A DNA stretch of 64,000 nucleotides from Rhipicephalus microplus (lineage: Eukaryota; Arthropoda; Arachnida; Ixodida; Ixodidae). The first letter of the stretch is position 1, and each line of letters starts with the position of its first letter. Under the pieces are notes generated by a model, which was given only the letters and a program-made list of their open reading frames with translations, ran no database searches and was not told where the DNA came from. Shown here in pieces: positions 24,456-37,800 of this stretch. The position numbers and the translations under genes are program-made. The stretch covers positions 242,175,088 to 242,239,087 of the forward strand of contig NC_134700.1 in NCBI RefSeq assembly GCF_043290135.1, in the 5' to 3' direction.

Positions 24456-24970
24456 AAAGTGACCCTAAAGAGCAAAACGCTTTTTCGCGTGTTAGTAATA
24501 TGCTATATCACAATCACGAAAACACCCATCTTACGGCAACACGACACTTGGTAAGCGAAAAACTCGCCAAAAGAAACTGTGAGTGGAGATGTCATCTTGA
24601 GGTTGCCTCACCCAACATCTTGGCGTCATCTATTTTCGAAGGCGTGTACTGGGTCCTACGTAGCCTTTAATCAATAAAATTGAAGTACGTCGCAATCTGC
24701 GGGTACCATAGACTTAACATACAAAGTCTCAGAAAAATTTATTGATCCAACCAATGTTGCGAGAACACTAAAAACAAATTGCCCAGTTTCATACGTCAGG
24801 TGCAGAGATTACAGTGTGAAACTTAAAAGTGAAGCTGCAACCTTCACTTTCTCCTCTAATAATGAACTTATCACAACAAAATTTATGACGTTAGAATTCT
24901 CAGATAGCAGTTTATCAATCTTAAACAACTCATTGGTTCTCTTTATTGCATCTTCAAGTGCCTGCACATC
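24456..24970 (+). repeat. Probable dispersed tick repeat
   Basis: The block starting TTAAAGTGACCCTAAAGAGC and ending near CTTTATTGCATCTTC resembles, from memory, a high-copy repeat seen in many tick sequences. The window has only this copy, so the call cannot be supported internally. There is no coding capacity; the 96-codon frame at 24816-25106 overlaps its end and is not credible as a gene. Confidence 0.35.
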
Positions 24971-27134
24971 ATCTCAGAAGAATGCAGTAATTGCGTTTGA
25001 CTTCAAAATTCTAATAAATGTTCACATAAGTTTTTTGTGGACGTTTATATGCATAAGGACCACGGTTGGAGCTCAATTCCATGTATTACCAGCACAAAAA
25101 GTATGAACCACTTCTTATTAGACACAGTGTATTCGTTTTACTCTATATTAGTTCTTTATTAAAAGAGAAAGAAAACACATGATTTTCTTTGACATTTGTA
25201 GGAAGCATTCAATGTACAATTTTTCACGCTACGAAGGTGCCTTGGACTTCTCTTTAATACCACGTGTGGCTAAAATGAACAAGAGAAAATTTAACAGTGC
25301 CACACACTGCACAAGCACGTTTATCTTAGAAACGTGGAAACGTAAATGACACACACAGTCGCGCACGCACGCACGTGCAGACGCAGGCAGCGAGTGCCAC
25401 GTCAAACATAAATAGGGATGCTACGTACCCCGGCCACTCCCTCCGCATCTTGCAATGAGACTCGCTCTAGTTGGACGATTCCTACCCTCAAGAATTCGCG
25501 CATGCGCACACGCAAACGACCATAACGGATCACGCACCACAGTTCACAGTAATTCCATCCGTCTTTGTGATGGGGAAACACGAACCGGGTATAAATTAAT
25601 CCTGCCTGCTTATCGTTCTTTAATTACGAATGCCTCACCGCCTAACATTCTCATCCTGTCTGTATGAGAAAAAGTGTATTGTCCCCGGGCGAATACATTG
25701 TCAAGGCAGAAAACGAGAGCAAAGTGCTTTTCGGGTCACGTTATAATCATTTTTTTCTTTATTGCATTGTAAAAGAGAGCCTCTCGAAAAACGCGCAATG
25801 CAGAATAATTTTGCCTTCCCCTCGTGTTCGAAGACGGCTTTGACGAGAATCGGAATTATCTCTTCCGGCTCAGCCACCTCGCAGCTCTTTACTGTTTTTT
25901 TTTTTGTTTAGCTGTGCCATGGTTGTTGACACTCCTTCTGAATTTTTATATATCCGCCCGCTTAACACGTTACAAAACAAGCGCTAATCGACAGCTACAA
26001 ACCGAAGACTCTACAAGCTCGTTTTATAGCATTTTATGTTTTCTTTCTTCAAAAACACTCTGAGTAATCACAGTTACTTCTTTGATTATGTATCGACTCT
26101 ATTTTCTTTGCTTTATTTTTACGTTGCTCCATTATGCCCCTCGTGCAGAGGCCCTACTTCGCAGGTCCATCATGCAGGCCGATCATGCCACACGCGAATC
26201 ATGCAGCATTGTTTCGCCCGCGCATCAGACATTATTCCTTGTTCTCGTGATCAGCTTGTTCCAAATTTCGTTCTCTCAATTCTCTGCAAAATAGCGCTGC
26301 TACAATCCTTACATAGCAGGACGTGCAGCTATAAGCGTCGATGTGCTCGGTTCCCCTTAATTATTCTGTTCGTTTTTATTGTATTTCCTCGTGGCCGTGT
26401 ATTAAGAGGCTACACATGCCCTCCGTTAGCCAACAATGAATCGATAAGGGTATGATAATAGATGCAATCACCGCCAGTGCCTATAGTGACGACTCCGCAA
26501 TAAATTGAGAAGGATACGTCGTCTTTTAATTTGAATGGTTGGGACGTTCTCTTTCCTTCCTTGTCAACACCTGTCGCAGTTTTAAGTGCTAAGACACTAA
26601 CATTAGATGTGCTTTAAAAGTGGCGGTCTTGAGATGTTACTGTCCGACCGAGTAAACCTGATATTGGACAGATGTGATGTGGGAAGATATTGTTTGAATT
26701 AGAGCGACTGGTTAAAAATAGTTATGTTAACTATGATATTTGCGATGCAGGTTTTTGAAAAATATTTAGCAAGAACCTTCATAAGTGAACTAATGGTACA
26801 GAAGTAAATGCAGGGAGGTCAACCATTCCAGGAAAGCACGTTTGCTACCGTGCACGTGGGGACGGAAAATGGGCGACCAAGTACCTTCATATTTTTTTTT
26901 TACTTATATGCTTTGAGCTCTTCAGTGAACGCGGGTCCACTATACAGAAGTTAACGCGGGACGACTGCCATACCGCCCCCCCCCCCTTTACCTGTGGCTC
27001 TCCTTTCCCTGTCACATCTTCCACCTTTTCTATATTTTTCTTTATTTTTAAGGCTCCCGGCATCAGTTTTCTGTTTGCAGTTTCTTTTGTTCACCTGATG
27101 TTGCACCATCGCCGACTAATTAACGTTGGCGCAA
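24971..27134. other. Stretch without recognisable gene
   Basis: Mixed AT-rich DNA. Short frames at 25455, 25824 and 26036 lack motifs. A C11 homopolymer lies at about 26976-26986. Confidence 0.45.
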
Positions 27135-27437
27135 TTAAAATTGGAAATCGTTTCCTCGGTACTGAAGTAATATGTGTTGCCATCCCTGATTAATATCGAA
27201 CGATCGTAGCTGCTCGTTGAGGCGAAGTGACAAACACGCAATAAAAGGAAATTTAGAGGCTCGGGCGTGACGTTCGTGCAGTGCCGAATAAATTGGCATC
27301 TGTAAGAAGTGGGTGGTTGTCAACGTCTCTTTCGCGTGACACTGGGGTGTGTAAGGAGCAATACCCAGGTCGCCGTGTATACGGCCATCCAGGCAGGAAA
27401 CAAGAAAGCCATGTTTATTTAGTGCCAGCATTTTCAA
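27135..27437 (-). pseudogene. Possible LINE C-terminal remnant
   Basis: The frame contains TPQCHAKETLTTTHFLQMPI and YSALHERH. This resembles the C-x-A-E-E-T...T-H-x-L-x-x-C-P-x-Y ending that follows RNase H in many arthropod LINEs, with Met in place of the second-last Cys. No RNase H motif was seen upstream. The match is short and the fragment may be coincidental. Confidence 0.3.
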
Positions 27438-29040
27438 TTATATTCCATCGTTTGTTTTCGTTCTCTTCTTTTGATTCCAGAAGGTTGCTTCACTTTATTA
27501 CAACAGCTTTCATTGCTGCATATGCATCGACCGATCTCCAGATTGAGCAGAAAAAACGCACGCCATGCGACCTAGTGAACGGTTGCCGGAACCTAAACCC
27601 TAGCAGGTTTGCAGAGCGAAAAACTGATCCTGCGTCTTTAATCTACTTGATTGCTTGTCTCAATAGCCCCGGCCATTGCTTTCAGCTCCTAACGTGCTAC
27701 ACTACAGCCGCAGCATATTGCGTGACTACTTATTAATGTTGATGCAGTTGTTGCATGATAAGTGAATACACAAAGCATGCTTCTGGCCTTCGAACATGAT
27801 TGGCAACCATGCATGAAGAAAAGACTGACGTATGGCCTATCGACCTGTAAGTAAAGGCGAAACAAATTCACCGCTATTAAGGCAATGCTTAGGCTGAATT
27901 CATTGACACTGAATTACTAAGCGTCATCCTGTTGACAAGAGTTGACATGTGCTAGTACATATGAGACTGCGTGTGTAACTGTCTGCGCTTCCCTACGTTG
28001 TAGGTGTGGACGCATAATTATCAATTCTTTACAAAGTGTACATTTAATGGCAAATACAGTATCGTTGATGCAAATTTCTGTATTGAAGAAATTTTTGTAT
28101 CTGCCTTACACCGCTACAAGTGGCAGCAGAATACAGTATAAACATTAAGAATCGCGAGGACCCTTCCCGTCACGTTTAAATGTACATAGATTGCTTGCGT
28201 GGCGATGTAGGAGTAATTTAATTCGAGGCAATCACTTTTGGAGTGCCGGAATGGTCGACCTTACAGCCATAAAGCGACTTACTTGCTGCTGAAATTCCTG
28301 AGGTCACCTGGACTCGCAAAACGGTTGTTACAATCCCGTGCTTGAGCGTGTGCGTTTTTTTAAATCATTCCTCTCTTTTCTTTTTCCCTCCTTACCTTAC
28401 TATCTCATTTTCTTTTCCTCAGTGCAGGGTAGCAAATAATTAATTTTCTTCTGATTAACATTCCTGTGTTTTACTAAGCCTTATTCTTTCTCGGTAACCA
28501 AAAATGTTGATTGAGGTTTGCCTCACTCCAGTGTTTCTCAAGTCACTCTTCACATCTTAAGTCTACGTTGCAAGATTGATTGAGCCACAGAAATTGCTAT
28601 AGAAAAGCCATGGGTTCCAACAAAATTATTTCTTCATTAAACATTACTGCTGTGGTTTTGTTAAATAAAACAGCCCGATGAATGATTTGCTTTTGAATAA
28701 CGCCTGAATTCTTCAATCTTCTCATGCTATCGGTTGCCAGTTTTAAATTCTGTCATTTCTTAACTGCAATGACGCCTTTCCATGCGTTTTGAATTGACAA
28801 GACTGTTCGTGAACAAAAAGTAAACTGCATGAGCGCTTCCAAGCTTCGAAGCCGGTTAATTAGGTCACATGATGACCAATAGCACAATAAAGAAATTGAT
28901 TTTGAATAATAGTTCAGTGTTTCTTGTCATCTAAACCTAAAAGCCGAAAAACATTTAGAAAAATTGCGACAATCACATATCGATTGCGTAGAATTGAAAC
29001 AGTTGCAACTGAAGCATTTCAATATTCATAGTGAAACAGC
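27438..29040. other. Stretch without recognisable gene
   Basis: Nothing supportable. Short frames only, no known repeat recognised. Confidence 0.45.
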
Positions 29041-29135
29041 GCAGAGACGAATCAAAAAGAAGATCTGAACAATACGAGCGCTCATGTTCTTCAGATCTTT
29101 GTGATTCGTCTCTGCCAACTAGCCCAACTCTCCAT
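29041..29135. repeat. Fold-back element 2
   Basis: GCAGAGACGAATCA at 29041 pairs with TGATTCGTCTCTGC ending at 29115. The arms continue through AGATCTGAA/TTCAGATCT to a palindromic core GAGCGCTC at 29076-29083. The arms are about 36-39 bp with a few mismatches and one small indel. The right arm is followed by CCAACTAGCCCAAC, matching the flanks of the fold-backs at 15.4 and 48.7 kb. Confidence 0.78.
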
Positions 29136-29734
29136 TTTGCGGCATTCCAATATACCTAGATGTCCAAGCTGTGTGATTTCCAGAGGGCTTTTAAGTATAC
29201 ATAGTAGGTAACAGCATGTGACCCAGGCTGTAGCTTCGGACAACTTTCAAAGTTTCTTGACGCGGTCAACACAACGTCCTACGCTTGCTACGGAAAGATA
29301 AAAAAGAGTGTAAAACTATGACTAGAGAAAGTGCAAACTCGTATGTTCTCACGCACCGTAATAAATTAGCGAGCATCCGATGTCATGTGTAAGGTCTGAT
29401 TATGTGTCTAACTTCCTCCACTTCTTCCGGCATTTCTGGCACTCACGATAAGTTCTCAATTGAGCCATAAAAATATTTTCACAAGGGCGAGAATAGAATT
29501 GTTACTTCACCTGAACACTTCACGGTAGCTTTGGATTCTGTATTCCTATATCCTTTTTGTTCTCTCACTAAAAGTAAAAGTTAGCAGTTTTGAATATTGT
29601 GCACATTTCATGGCACCCGTTCATCATGTGAAGCCGTGCCAACTAATAAAACTGATGTACTCACGTGTTCTCACCCATAATATATATATTTTTGATCGAA
29701 GGGCGCGCTCATATTACGTCGACAGATGCTGCTG

Positions 29735-29920
29735 TAGATGTCGTGGGTTCACTACTGTCCGTGGCGGTCAGATTTCGATCGAAGTGAAGTGGTAGAAGCC
29801 CGTGTACTGTCAGTGCACGCCAAAGAACACCAGATGGTTAAAATTTCCCGAATCTTCCTGTACGACGTCTCCCTCAATCATAACTTGGATTTCGGGCGTA
29901 AAGCCTCAGGTAATAAGTTC
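29735..29920 (+). mobile_element. Ruka-type SINE, copy 2 (diverged)
   Basis: Landmarks: CGTGGGTTCACTACTGTCCG in the B-box region, GATTTCGATCGAAGTG, a GCCCGTGTACTGTCAGTGCA segment, CCAAAGAACACCAGATGG and GTACGACGTCTCCCTCAATC. It belongs to a variant subfamily with the ACTGT insertion before GTGCACG. It is heavily mutated at the 3' end. Confidence 0.65.
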
Positions 29921-30885
29921 TGTGTCATGGAAGTGTCGAATGCAAAAGCAGGAATAAGCAACATAACGCGATTCGAAAATAATCGCAAGGCGCGAATGCG
30001 TGCTCTCTTTTTAATATAGTGCATACCGCCCCGTTTTGGTTTCTATTTGCAAACTTAGTATGTGACGATCTCCTTTCCTAAATGAACATGTTCTGTATAC
30101 CTTAGAATAATAATATTAATAAAAATGTTTTTGCGCAGCCAACTCTTTACAAGGGAAGGTTGTAGCTCTGATGAAACACCCCTTGGATAACGTTGCGCGA
30201 TTTATGATCGTAATTTCACAAACGAAAATATCCAGGCTGCTCAAAAGGAAAAAATATACTTCAAGAGAGGAAGAAAATATAACTCAAGAGTCGTGAAATC
30301 AGCACAATACAACAGTATACTTAATCCCACGAAAAATCCTCATATGTAGTATGGAAGCAAAAGCGAAAAGCGATGACATCAAAAGGATGTGTACACATGC
30401 TTTGGTGTAGTGTGCAGCTAGTTTAATAAAGCACCAACTCATTCTTTAGCTCCACAGATTACAAAAGACTTGGGGTAAACATGTGCGCCAAGTTGGAAAA
30501 AAACTTCAGGCGAACCTTACACATATATCACCAAGCTCGCTACAGAGCGAGCCCACATTGAAAATGTCCTCCTGAGCCCCTATACATCCGTGTTTTTCCA
30601 GTTATTTGCCGTGGAGTATATGACAAAAAGCAACAGTCATTATGCTTGGCTTGAAATTTAATAACAAACTCACGTTATCTCTACTCTCATACTCTGCCTG
30701 AGCTGACTAACAGTTTGCTTGAGGATCAAAACCCATCCTGTTGCTTCCTTTGTTGCTTCCTTGTTGTTATTTTCCTTTGAGTTTATGTGAATGCACCTGA
30801 TTAATGCCTTTGCATCAGTGAACGCGAAAAGTGAAGCAACAGCTTGTTTTCCTATGGTATTACTTACATTTATTCTTTTCCAACG
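29921..30885. other. Stretch without recognisable gene
   Basis: AT-rich; nothing supportable. Confidence 0.5.
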
Positions 30886-31112
30886 CTACAATGGTCTTGT
30901 GGTTATTGCACACGACTGCTAACCCGAAGGTCGCAGGAGTGAATCCCGGCTGCAGCGGCTGCATTTTCCATGATTGCAAGAATCCTTGAGCCCGCGTGCT
31001 TAGACTTACGTGCGCGTTTAGGAACCCCAGGTGCTTGAAATTTACGGAGCCCTTCACAACGGTGTCTCCCATAACCATGTCGTGGTTTTAGGATGCTAAA
31101 TCCAAGATATTA
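30886..31112 (+). mobile_element. Ruka-type SINE, copy 3
   Basis: Nearly full copy with tRNA-like head (ATGGTCTTGTGG; B-box region GGAGTGAATCCCGG), body CGTTTAGGAACCCCAGG, ACGGAGCCCTTCACAACGG, and end TGGTTTTAGGATGCTAAATCC. Confidence 0.75.
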
Positions 31113-31209
31113 CTTTAATTTTTACTGAGATAGGAAATATCTCAGCATGCTTGGCTGGATCGGTGACAACGTTAGCGTCGCCATCACTCACTGCATATTT
31201 ATACGTATC

Positions 31210-31330
31210 TTGATATATATAAAATTGCAAGAGAGCAAAATAAATCAGAAAAAGACAGCGGCGCGTGGAATCGAACCTCGCACCTCTGAGGTTTCAATGC
31301 GAGGCATTAGCCACTGAGCCTCAAAAGAGC
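31210..31330 (-). mobile_element. tRNA-like repeat with intact B box (second SINE type)
   Basis: On the minus strand, GAGGCTCAGTGGCTAATGCC is followed by an exact B-box, GGTTCGATTCC (31267-31277 on the plus strand), then CACGCGCCGC and a TCTTTTTCTGATTTATTTT-like tail. No complementary acceptor stem can be drawn, so it is not a working tRNA but a pol III-type repeat or tRNA pseudogene. Confidence 0.5.
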
Positions 31331-34288
31331 ACCTCCTTCGACGTTCAAATGGCAAGCTATTTATATCTACCACTTACCGCTGGTGAAGGGCATCTCGGGG
31401 AGAACTATCGTGTTATCAGCATTGCCAGCAAAATGGCGCGATGAACGCGCGTCACCATATCGTCAAGACAAGACGCAGAGGCGCGCGCTCTCATCTCCCA
31501 CGCGTACTTCATTCCACGTAGAGGGAGCAGGGTGGACGCTATCACATGTGCTTATGTCATGGTGGGGACATTCGTACGTCTTGGCTGGCCTTGGGCTATC
31601 ACCTAAACGTTTCTGTTGAGGTTTTCAGGTGCACAAGCGTCACTGCCATTGTTGCACAGTTTCTATTTGCGAAAAGGGCGTGCTTTTTAGACACAGCGAA
31701 GTAACAACTGATTCGCGTTAATCTGCGCGTTATCTGTACCTGAGAACCGTGGGGCACGTTTTGATCTGCTTGGCAATCTCCACGTGACCTTCCGATTTTC
31801 CGCTATTGCGTTAATTGATTCGCTTTTGCGGTAGAACTGCGACTTTTTTTTTACTGCGTCAGACCGCTTATTGTAGTTTTTGTCAAAAGGGTGCTCACAT
31901 GAGTGCAAGATGCAGTTCATAAAAAAATGATGATGTTTCGGCTTATGAAATGTGGACGTGCTGTTAACGCCCTGCGACAGCACGCGTGAGCATTTCTATT
32001 TTTGTATATTGTTCCTTGCAAATTGTCAGAAGAAAAACTGATCAAACAGTAAGTGCTGAAGGGAAATAATATCGAGAGATAAAGAAAATAGAGGCAATAA
32101 AAACTGCTACTTTCCAATGTACTTGATGCATACTATGTTGGACAATACATAGCGTGGTAAAGCCACACTTGATAGGAATAGCTACCTAGACTGATATATA
32201 CTTGAAATTTCTTAACTAGACCTTGTAAAGACAATACTTGTAATAATTTGGTCACTTCCCATTCGATTTTCTTTTATTATTTGAATGGGATTAGGCAAAT
32301 AACTACTCAGACCAGAGTAAATTAAGCTCGAGCACAGAATAAACCAATTTAGCTTTCGCAAAGCCCGATTACCCTGACCCATAATTAAAGTATTTGTTTT
32401 TACTTAACCTACTGGCATGAGAATAAATTTTGCAGAACTCTCTATAGTTCACTTTTATTGGAGCATCTTGAGCTCCTATCTAATGTCATGCAAACAAGAC
32501 GCTGGTCAATTGGCCAAGCCCAGAATTTTCTTTAACCACCTACGCTGAAGCAAACAGCCTGGCCGAAGTTAAGTATTCATTTTGATCGAACCAGTTATTA
32601 TCTCATTTTGTTAGTTTTCTTTCACCAATTCCTTAATTACTTCTTTCAGGATGCCCCTTTCATTTAACTTCCGCGTTGTTTCAACACGCAGGAAAAAAAG
32701 AAAAAAAACAATTTCTACGTACCGCAGTTTGATCGGTGCCAAATCTTTGTTTCAGGAAATGCTACATTGTTCTGTTCCCGCATTCTTTTTCTTCTACTCG
32801 TTTTCCTCTTCTTTCTTTTCAACAAACTTTTACTACAATTTATCCGGCGTTTACTTCCTAAAACGGAGCAGGCCGAATGACTTCAGAGAGAATGAAGAAA
32901 CGGGAAACGAAAGGTTGGATGGGGCTTTGCGGGAAGAGACGAGGAAGAAAGGGTGCGATAAAAACAAAAAAAAACAAAGTGCTCGAAAGAAGCAACGCGT
33001 GCAGCAGCAAAGCACTGAAAAGACAAGCACGCGAGGCGCAAAATTTCGGAAAACTTGTGCGGTTTGAACGTGCCATCTCGTGTGCGCGAGGGCACATCTC
33101 CATGTGAACGTGCACCTGCAACGCTCGCGTCATTTATCGCAGCTCAGCGATTCCCTGGTTTCGCGTTCGATCGGCGATTATCTTACCCGCAACTCCTGCT
33201 CTCGTTCTGTTCCCCTGTATTTTGTGCTCTACCCCATTTGCCCTCCAGCAGCAGCACTTTTGTTTTGTTCCTCGCACTCACCTGACATCAACTCTTTCCC
33301 AAGCTCTTTCTTCCACACAAACCCGGCGGGTAGTGAACCAGATTTTCTTCTCTGAGCAAGTCACAACTTGCCTTCATTGTTTCGCAATTGTACATCTTTT
33401 CTTAAAAATAAAATTGGGATCGGAAGTAATCTTTTCGTTGGAACTGCTTTTGTACGCCACCCAATTTTCGTTTTCGCTCTCTGTATTTACCGCATAATAG
33501 AGTCATATCTTCCGTTATTATCATCCCTTATCAATACCGCAACCTTACTTCTTTTTTTTTTTCTTTCAGCAGCAGAGATTCATATGTCGTTGAAAAAGAG
33601 GTATACTTTTTTTTCAATTTTAGTTTGATTATGCCCTTCCCAAACGTAGAGAAAATCTAACTCAGCTGTATTGACTGAATGCTGCTTAAAAATGAATGCT
33701 GCAGTTTTCCAACAATCTTACCAGGAGAAGCATCTTTCTTCCGTCTTTCTTGCTCTACCTGGTCATTCTAGCCGCAGTCGAGCAATGGTAACTGAGATGC
33801 GGGCGAAAAATTTGACACCATAAAAAAATTGCGACGTTATGAGCTTTTATGAAACAATTCTATGGCTACAGGACACGCCATATATCACCAAAGATGCTTC
33901 AGTTATATGTGGCAGTCAAAGATATGGGCTAGCAGTGCAATGCCTTTGGCGCTGAGCTAGACGTTCCCATTCATGAAATCCGCATGCACTCTTTTCTCTG
34001 ACGAATATGCACTGGCTGTTATCTCGTTTAGAGAAAATTACCAGCACCCCATATTTTTATATATATGATTATCTCTTTTCTACTTAGCAGTGATCAGCAT
34101 CTAGTGCAACTTTGCCTATACTTCCTGTACAACTGCTAGGTCGGGCGATTTCCGCAACCCAAAGTACAGTGCAGCACAGTCAACACTAAGGCCCCGACGA
34201 CTGCCACCAAATATCGTTTTCAGTTTAGAGCAATGAGTTAGGCAAACCCGCCAGAGACACTTCCGCCGGAAGTTTTTTCTAAGCTTAG
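31331..34288. other. Stretch without recognisable gene
   Basis: 31380-31640 is GC-richer and resembles from memory a dispersed tick repeat often seen beside the tRNA-like unit above. The rest is AT-rich. The 138-codon frame at 32651-33067 is rich in Phe, Ser and Lys from homopolymers and is rejected. Confidence 0.4.
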
Positions 34289-34400
34289 TTGAGTGGAAAC
34301 TGCCGATGTATACTTGTGGAACATTTACGATGGTTACTTGACTACGTCCCTGAATTGTGTTTGTACGTACATATTGCTCTTTTGTTATATTTTTTCCAAG
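34289..34400 (+). CDS. Weak internal exon candidate
   Basis: A polypyrimidine tract and acceptor (GTTTTTTCTAAGCTTAG) precede a 112-nt segment open in only one frame, containing LVEHLRWLLDYVPELCLYVH and ending in a perfect donor CAAG|GTAAGT at 34401. It starts in phase 0 and ends in phase 1. A hydrophobic stretch could be a membrane segment. With no neighbour exon of matching phase and no recognised family, chance is a real alternative. Confidence 0.2.
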
Positions 34401-34402
34401 GT

Positions 34403-36248
34403 AAGTCCCTCTGCTAATAAGTGTACCGTGTGCAACTGGCTTCCGCTATAGACCGGTTCTTGGGTGTAGACAGAAGCTTCGACCCACACGTCTTCTGTCC
34501 AAGCTCGCGTACCTCGGCGGTCACGGTGGCTATGCAGTCCACTATGTTCAAGTTCACCATTGATCGTAAAATTTGTGCTTGAGACGTGGCCTTTTGGGAT
34601 TATATAATATTCGTCAAGTTACAAACGAGTTGCCGACGTTGAGAATTACTTGTAAGTCCCAGGCCATGTTCTGCGCCGCAATAACTACCTTACGTGTTTT
34701 CAGGAGCCTTGACTACCGATCTGTATACATATAGTGCTGCCTGACCATGCTGAAAAAGTGTTGCAGAGCCTCTTTATAATCGCATCGACTAACGAATCAC
34801 TTGCAGGCGTCCAATAAACAGACACACATTTTCCGACGTCATTGGGCTAGCTTCCCTCTTTTTTCTTTCTTCTAATTATTTATTCCTCCCTCTCTCCTCT
34901 CACACAGTTTAAAAGACCGGAATCACGTCTGGTCGACTTCCCAGCACTTTCTTCTTTTTCTCCGATTATGCCCCAACTACGTGCGGATATAAATGTTTTC
35001 TCCTGGTTATACCGTAATATGTTAGGAGTACGTACGCCAGGGCGTAATTACTTTGTCGCTGTATTAGTTACACGTATTTGACGGGCCTGTTAGCTTACAG
35101 TGCATTATTCAAGCAATTTAACCCGACTATATTAATTGTCTCATAGGACATGTATGGCCAATCAACAAAAAAGAAAAAGAAAACTTTGTAACTTAGTTTT
35201 ATCAAAACCTTATTTTAATATCAGGAAGAAGCGGAGCTAGCACGCAAAACTTGAAGGCAAGAATTATCTCAAACAGCTCAACAACTTGAAGTTAAAATTG
35301 GGCACGTTTCATAATAAGCAAGTGTTTATTAGCAGCAAAATCGGAACTTAAAAAAAAAGCACTGCCTGATAGACAAGTCGAGGTGTGTTAGATAAAAAAC
35401 AGGAAGATGAATAACAATGATATTTCGTGAGATGCACAAAGTAAAAAGCCTCGTTGTTTTCCTCTATGTTAAACAAGGAACTTCTAACATCTATTTAGTT
35501 TTTTTTACAGCAAAGTGGACAAATTTATTTGCTGTCGATTACGTAATATTTGCAAGAAGTGAAGTCAGTCGCAATAAACGCCTGTGCTGCTGGCTTGTCC
35601 ATATATTTACAAATAAAAGAAAGCATTGCAGTATTCATACATCATGCACATGAGTAAACAAGAAAAATGAGACCTCTATTGTGATTAACGATTTATCCAG
35701 TGAAAACTGTTCGAACAAAGTACTAGACTTGTTTCACTACATTTACGTTTTATTTCACGTTTCAGGTTTTTAGAAAGGTGCCATGCGAAGTCTTCGTTAC
35801 ACATATGCTGTCAAAAAGAAACCAAACTTGTTTTTTTTAAGACACTTATTGCCTATTACCCAAACTAAGATTGTAGTTAATAAAAAAACACTTCTTACAC
35901 CAAGAAAATAGGAAAAACATCCAGACAGAAAATTGGTAATAATGTTGCCATCTAACGTTTTTATTGCTCACAATCTTCACAGTGCTTAGGATCTCATGTT
36001 GAGCACTTTAGGTCAGCCTGTGCATTGTGGATCTATCTATCATAACTAATTTTTCTGGTGGTGGGTTGTCGGTAGGTTACGCATTAGCTGCGTGTTATGG
36101 TACATGAACCACAACTAAGTACACGCCTTTTAAGCATGTTCAGTGTTTCTAAGTTTGGTATTACAAGCGAAAATACCTGCATTATCATGGTCGAGGGATC
36201 TGATTTTTTTTTCACTCAATTGACCCCTCCACCCCAGTTTCTTGAGTT
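34403..36248. other. Stretch without recognisable gene
   Basis: AT-rich with many homopolymers; nothing supportable. Confidence 0.5.
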
Positions 36249-36754
36249 ACGGTAGAACCTCTATATGTGCCGTCTGAAATCCGGAATCCCTAATTAGCTA
36301 GCGAAATCTCAGCGTTATTCTCGATGTAGCACGACTTTAATGCACCACTAATGGACGAGCCGGCATCTAGTTCTCCAGTACTCTGCATCCGCTTGATGAG
36401 TGCATTACGATGGGAACATTTTACGAGTGCATTTTCGGACGATGCTCTAAATACGACTCGGATATCAGTCAACTCCTTGTATACCGCTGCCGATTCAGCT
36501 GCTGCAGTAGATAATTTTTATGTACAGTTAGCAAATACAAAAATGGGAATAAATTAAGGACGTGAAATAATGGGCTTTTGTTCCAGAAAAAAAGAAATAT
36601 TCACACATGAAGCACTGGAAACACTACTTACACAATAGGTATACCATCCTTCATTGTATACGGGGACGTACTATGTCAAGAACACTTTAAAGTAAATTAT
36701 CATTATCGCTACTTACCTAAATTAACGCCTATAGCATTAGGACTTGTTCATCAA

Positions 36755-36910
36755 TAATATCCTCCTCATCATCATAAACGTTCATGGGGCCACTACTTCC
36801 TAACAGCTACTATTCAGTGCTTTTTCATCATCGTCCATTACTGACACCACCAACACCTAAATTGTCATTTACAACATTTTCATCATCACCATCATTATCA
36901 TCATTGGCAC
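36755..36910. repeat. Degenerate CAT/ATC trinucleotide-rich patch
   Basis: Scattered short runs such as TCATCATCAT and CATCATCACCATCATTATCA. Low-complexity only. Confidence 0.6.
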
Positions 36911-37225
36911 GATTTCAATTTCTTAGTCAGTATCTTCAACGCACTTGACCAAAGCATTCATGGTTACGTTCAAACTGAATGTCTTCAGCATCAGGAGTAG
37001 CTTTGTTCAAGCAGCTTTTGTTTGTTGATGAATGTGTTTTAATACACTAACTATCGATGCTGTGAAAAATTGGAACATTTGCTTCAGCTTCTCAGCTCAA
37101 AAATCATGGCACCTATGTCTTCATTACTCAATCTACGTCCGAAAAAAGCAAATAAATTCTAATCAGAGCGTCACGTAGCTTGTGAAAGCCTTGTTCAGCT
37201 GTACTACCAATAATGTTTTGTGCAC

Positions 37226-37447
37226 TGATTGATGATTTATGAATGAATTTAACGTCCCAAAACCACCTTATCAATATAAGAAACGCCGTGGTGGCGGGCT
37301 CCTGAAATTTGTACCTCCTGAGGTTCTATAACGTGCACCCAAATATGAGCACACTGGCCTACGGCATTTTCGCCTCCATCGAAAATGCAGTCGCCGCAAC
37401 TGGTATTGCATCCCGCGACCTGCGGGTCAGCAGCCCAGTACCGGGCA
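37226..37447 (-). mobile_element. Ruka-type SINE, copy 4
   Basis: Minus-strand copy. On the plus strand it opens with TGATTGATGATTTATGAATG (the tail) and TTTAACGTCCCAAAACCACC, and ends in the tRNA-like head with ATCCCGCGACCTGCGGGTCA. Moderately diverged. Confidence 0.78.
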
Positions 37448-37800
37448 GTGTTTTTTGCAGAGTCGTACGACACCGAAGCGGGTCCTACTACGAGTCGTCG
37501 TTTTGTGAGCATGTTCTAGCGTTGGATCGGCAATACCTAGGTTTCACAAATGTGGGCGTCGGAGCAACAATTCAGTTCACATAACCTTGGTCATTCACAG
37601 TGACACACCTCACAGAAAAAAAAGATAAACGCTTGTTTTTCTTGAATAAATCTGAATAAATAAAAACTCATATTAATAAACCAGGGCTTATTAAGCAGAT
37701 CTAGGCACGCATACACCTCTACAGGTGAAATGAGAGGAACTCCGTTGTTTTTGCACCCGTATTACTACTGCTTGGTCACAAAGGTCGACACATACAGATG

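Noticed and set aside
31257..31330. Functional tRNA gene on the minus strand
   Set aside because: B box is perfect but the acceptor stem cannot pair.
32651..33067. A 138-codon frame rich in Lys, Arg, Phe and Ser
   Set aside because: It reads through poly(A) and poly(T) tracts; overlapping frames on the other strand are equally long; no motif.
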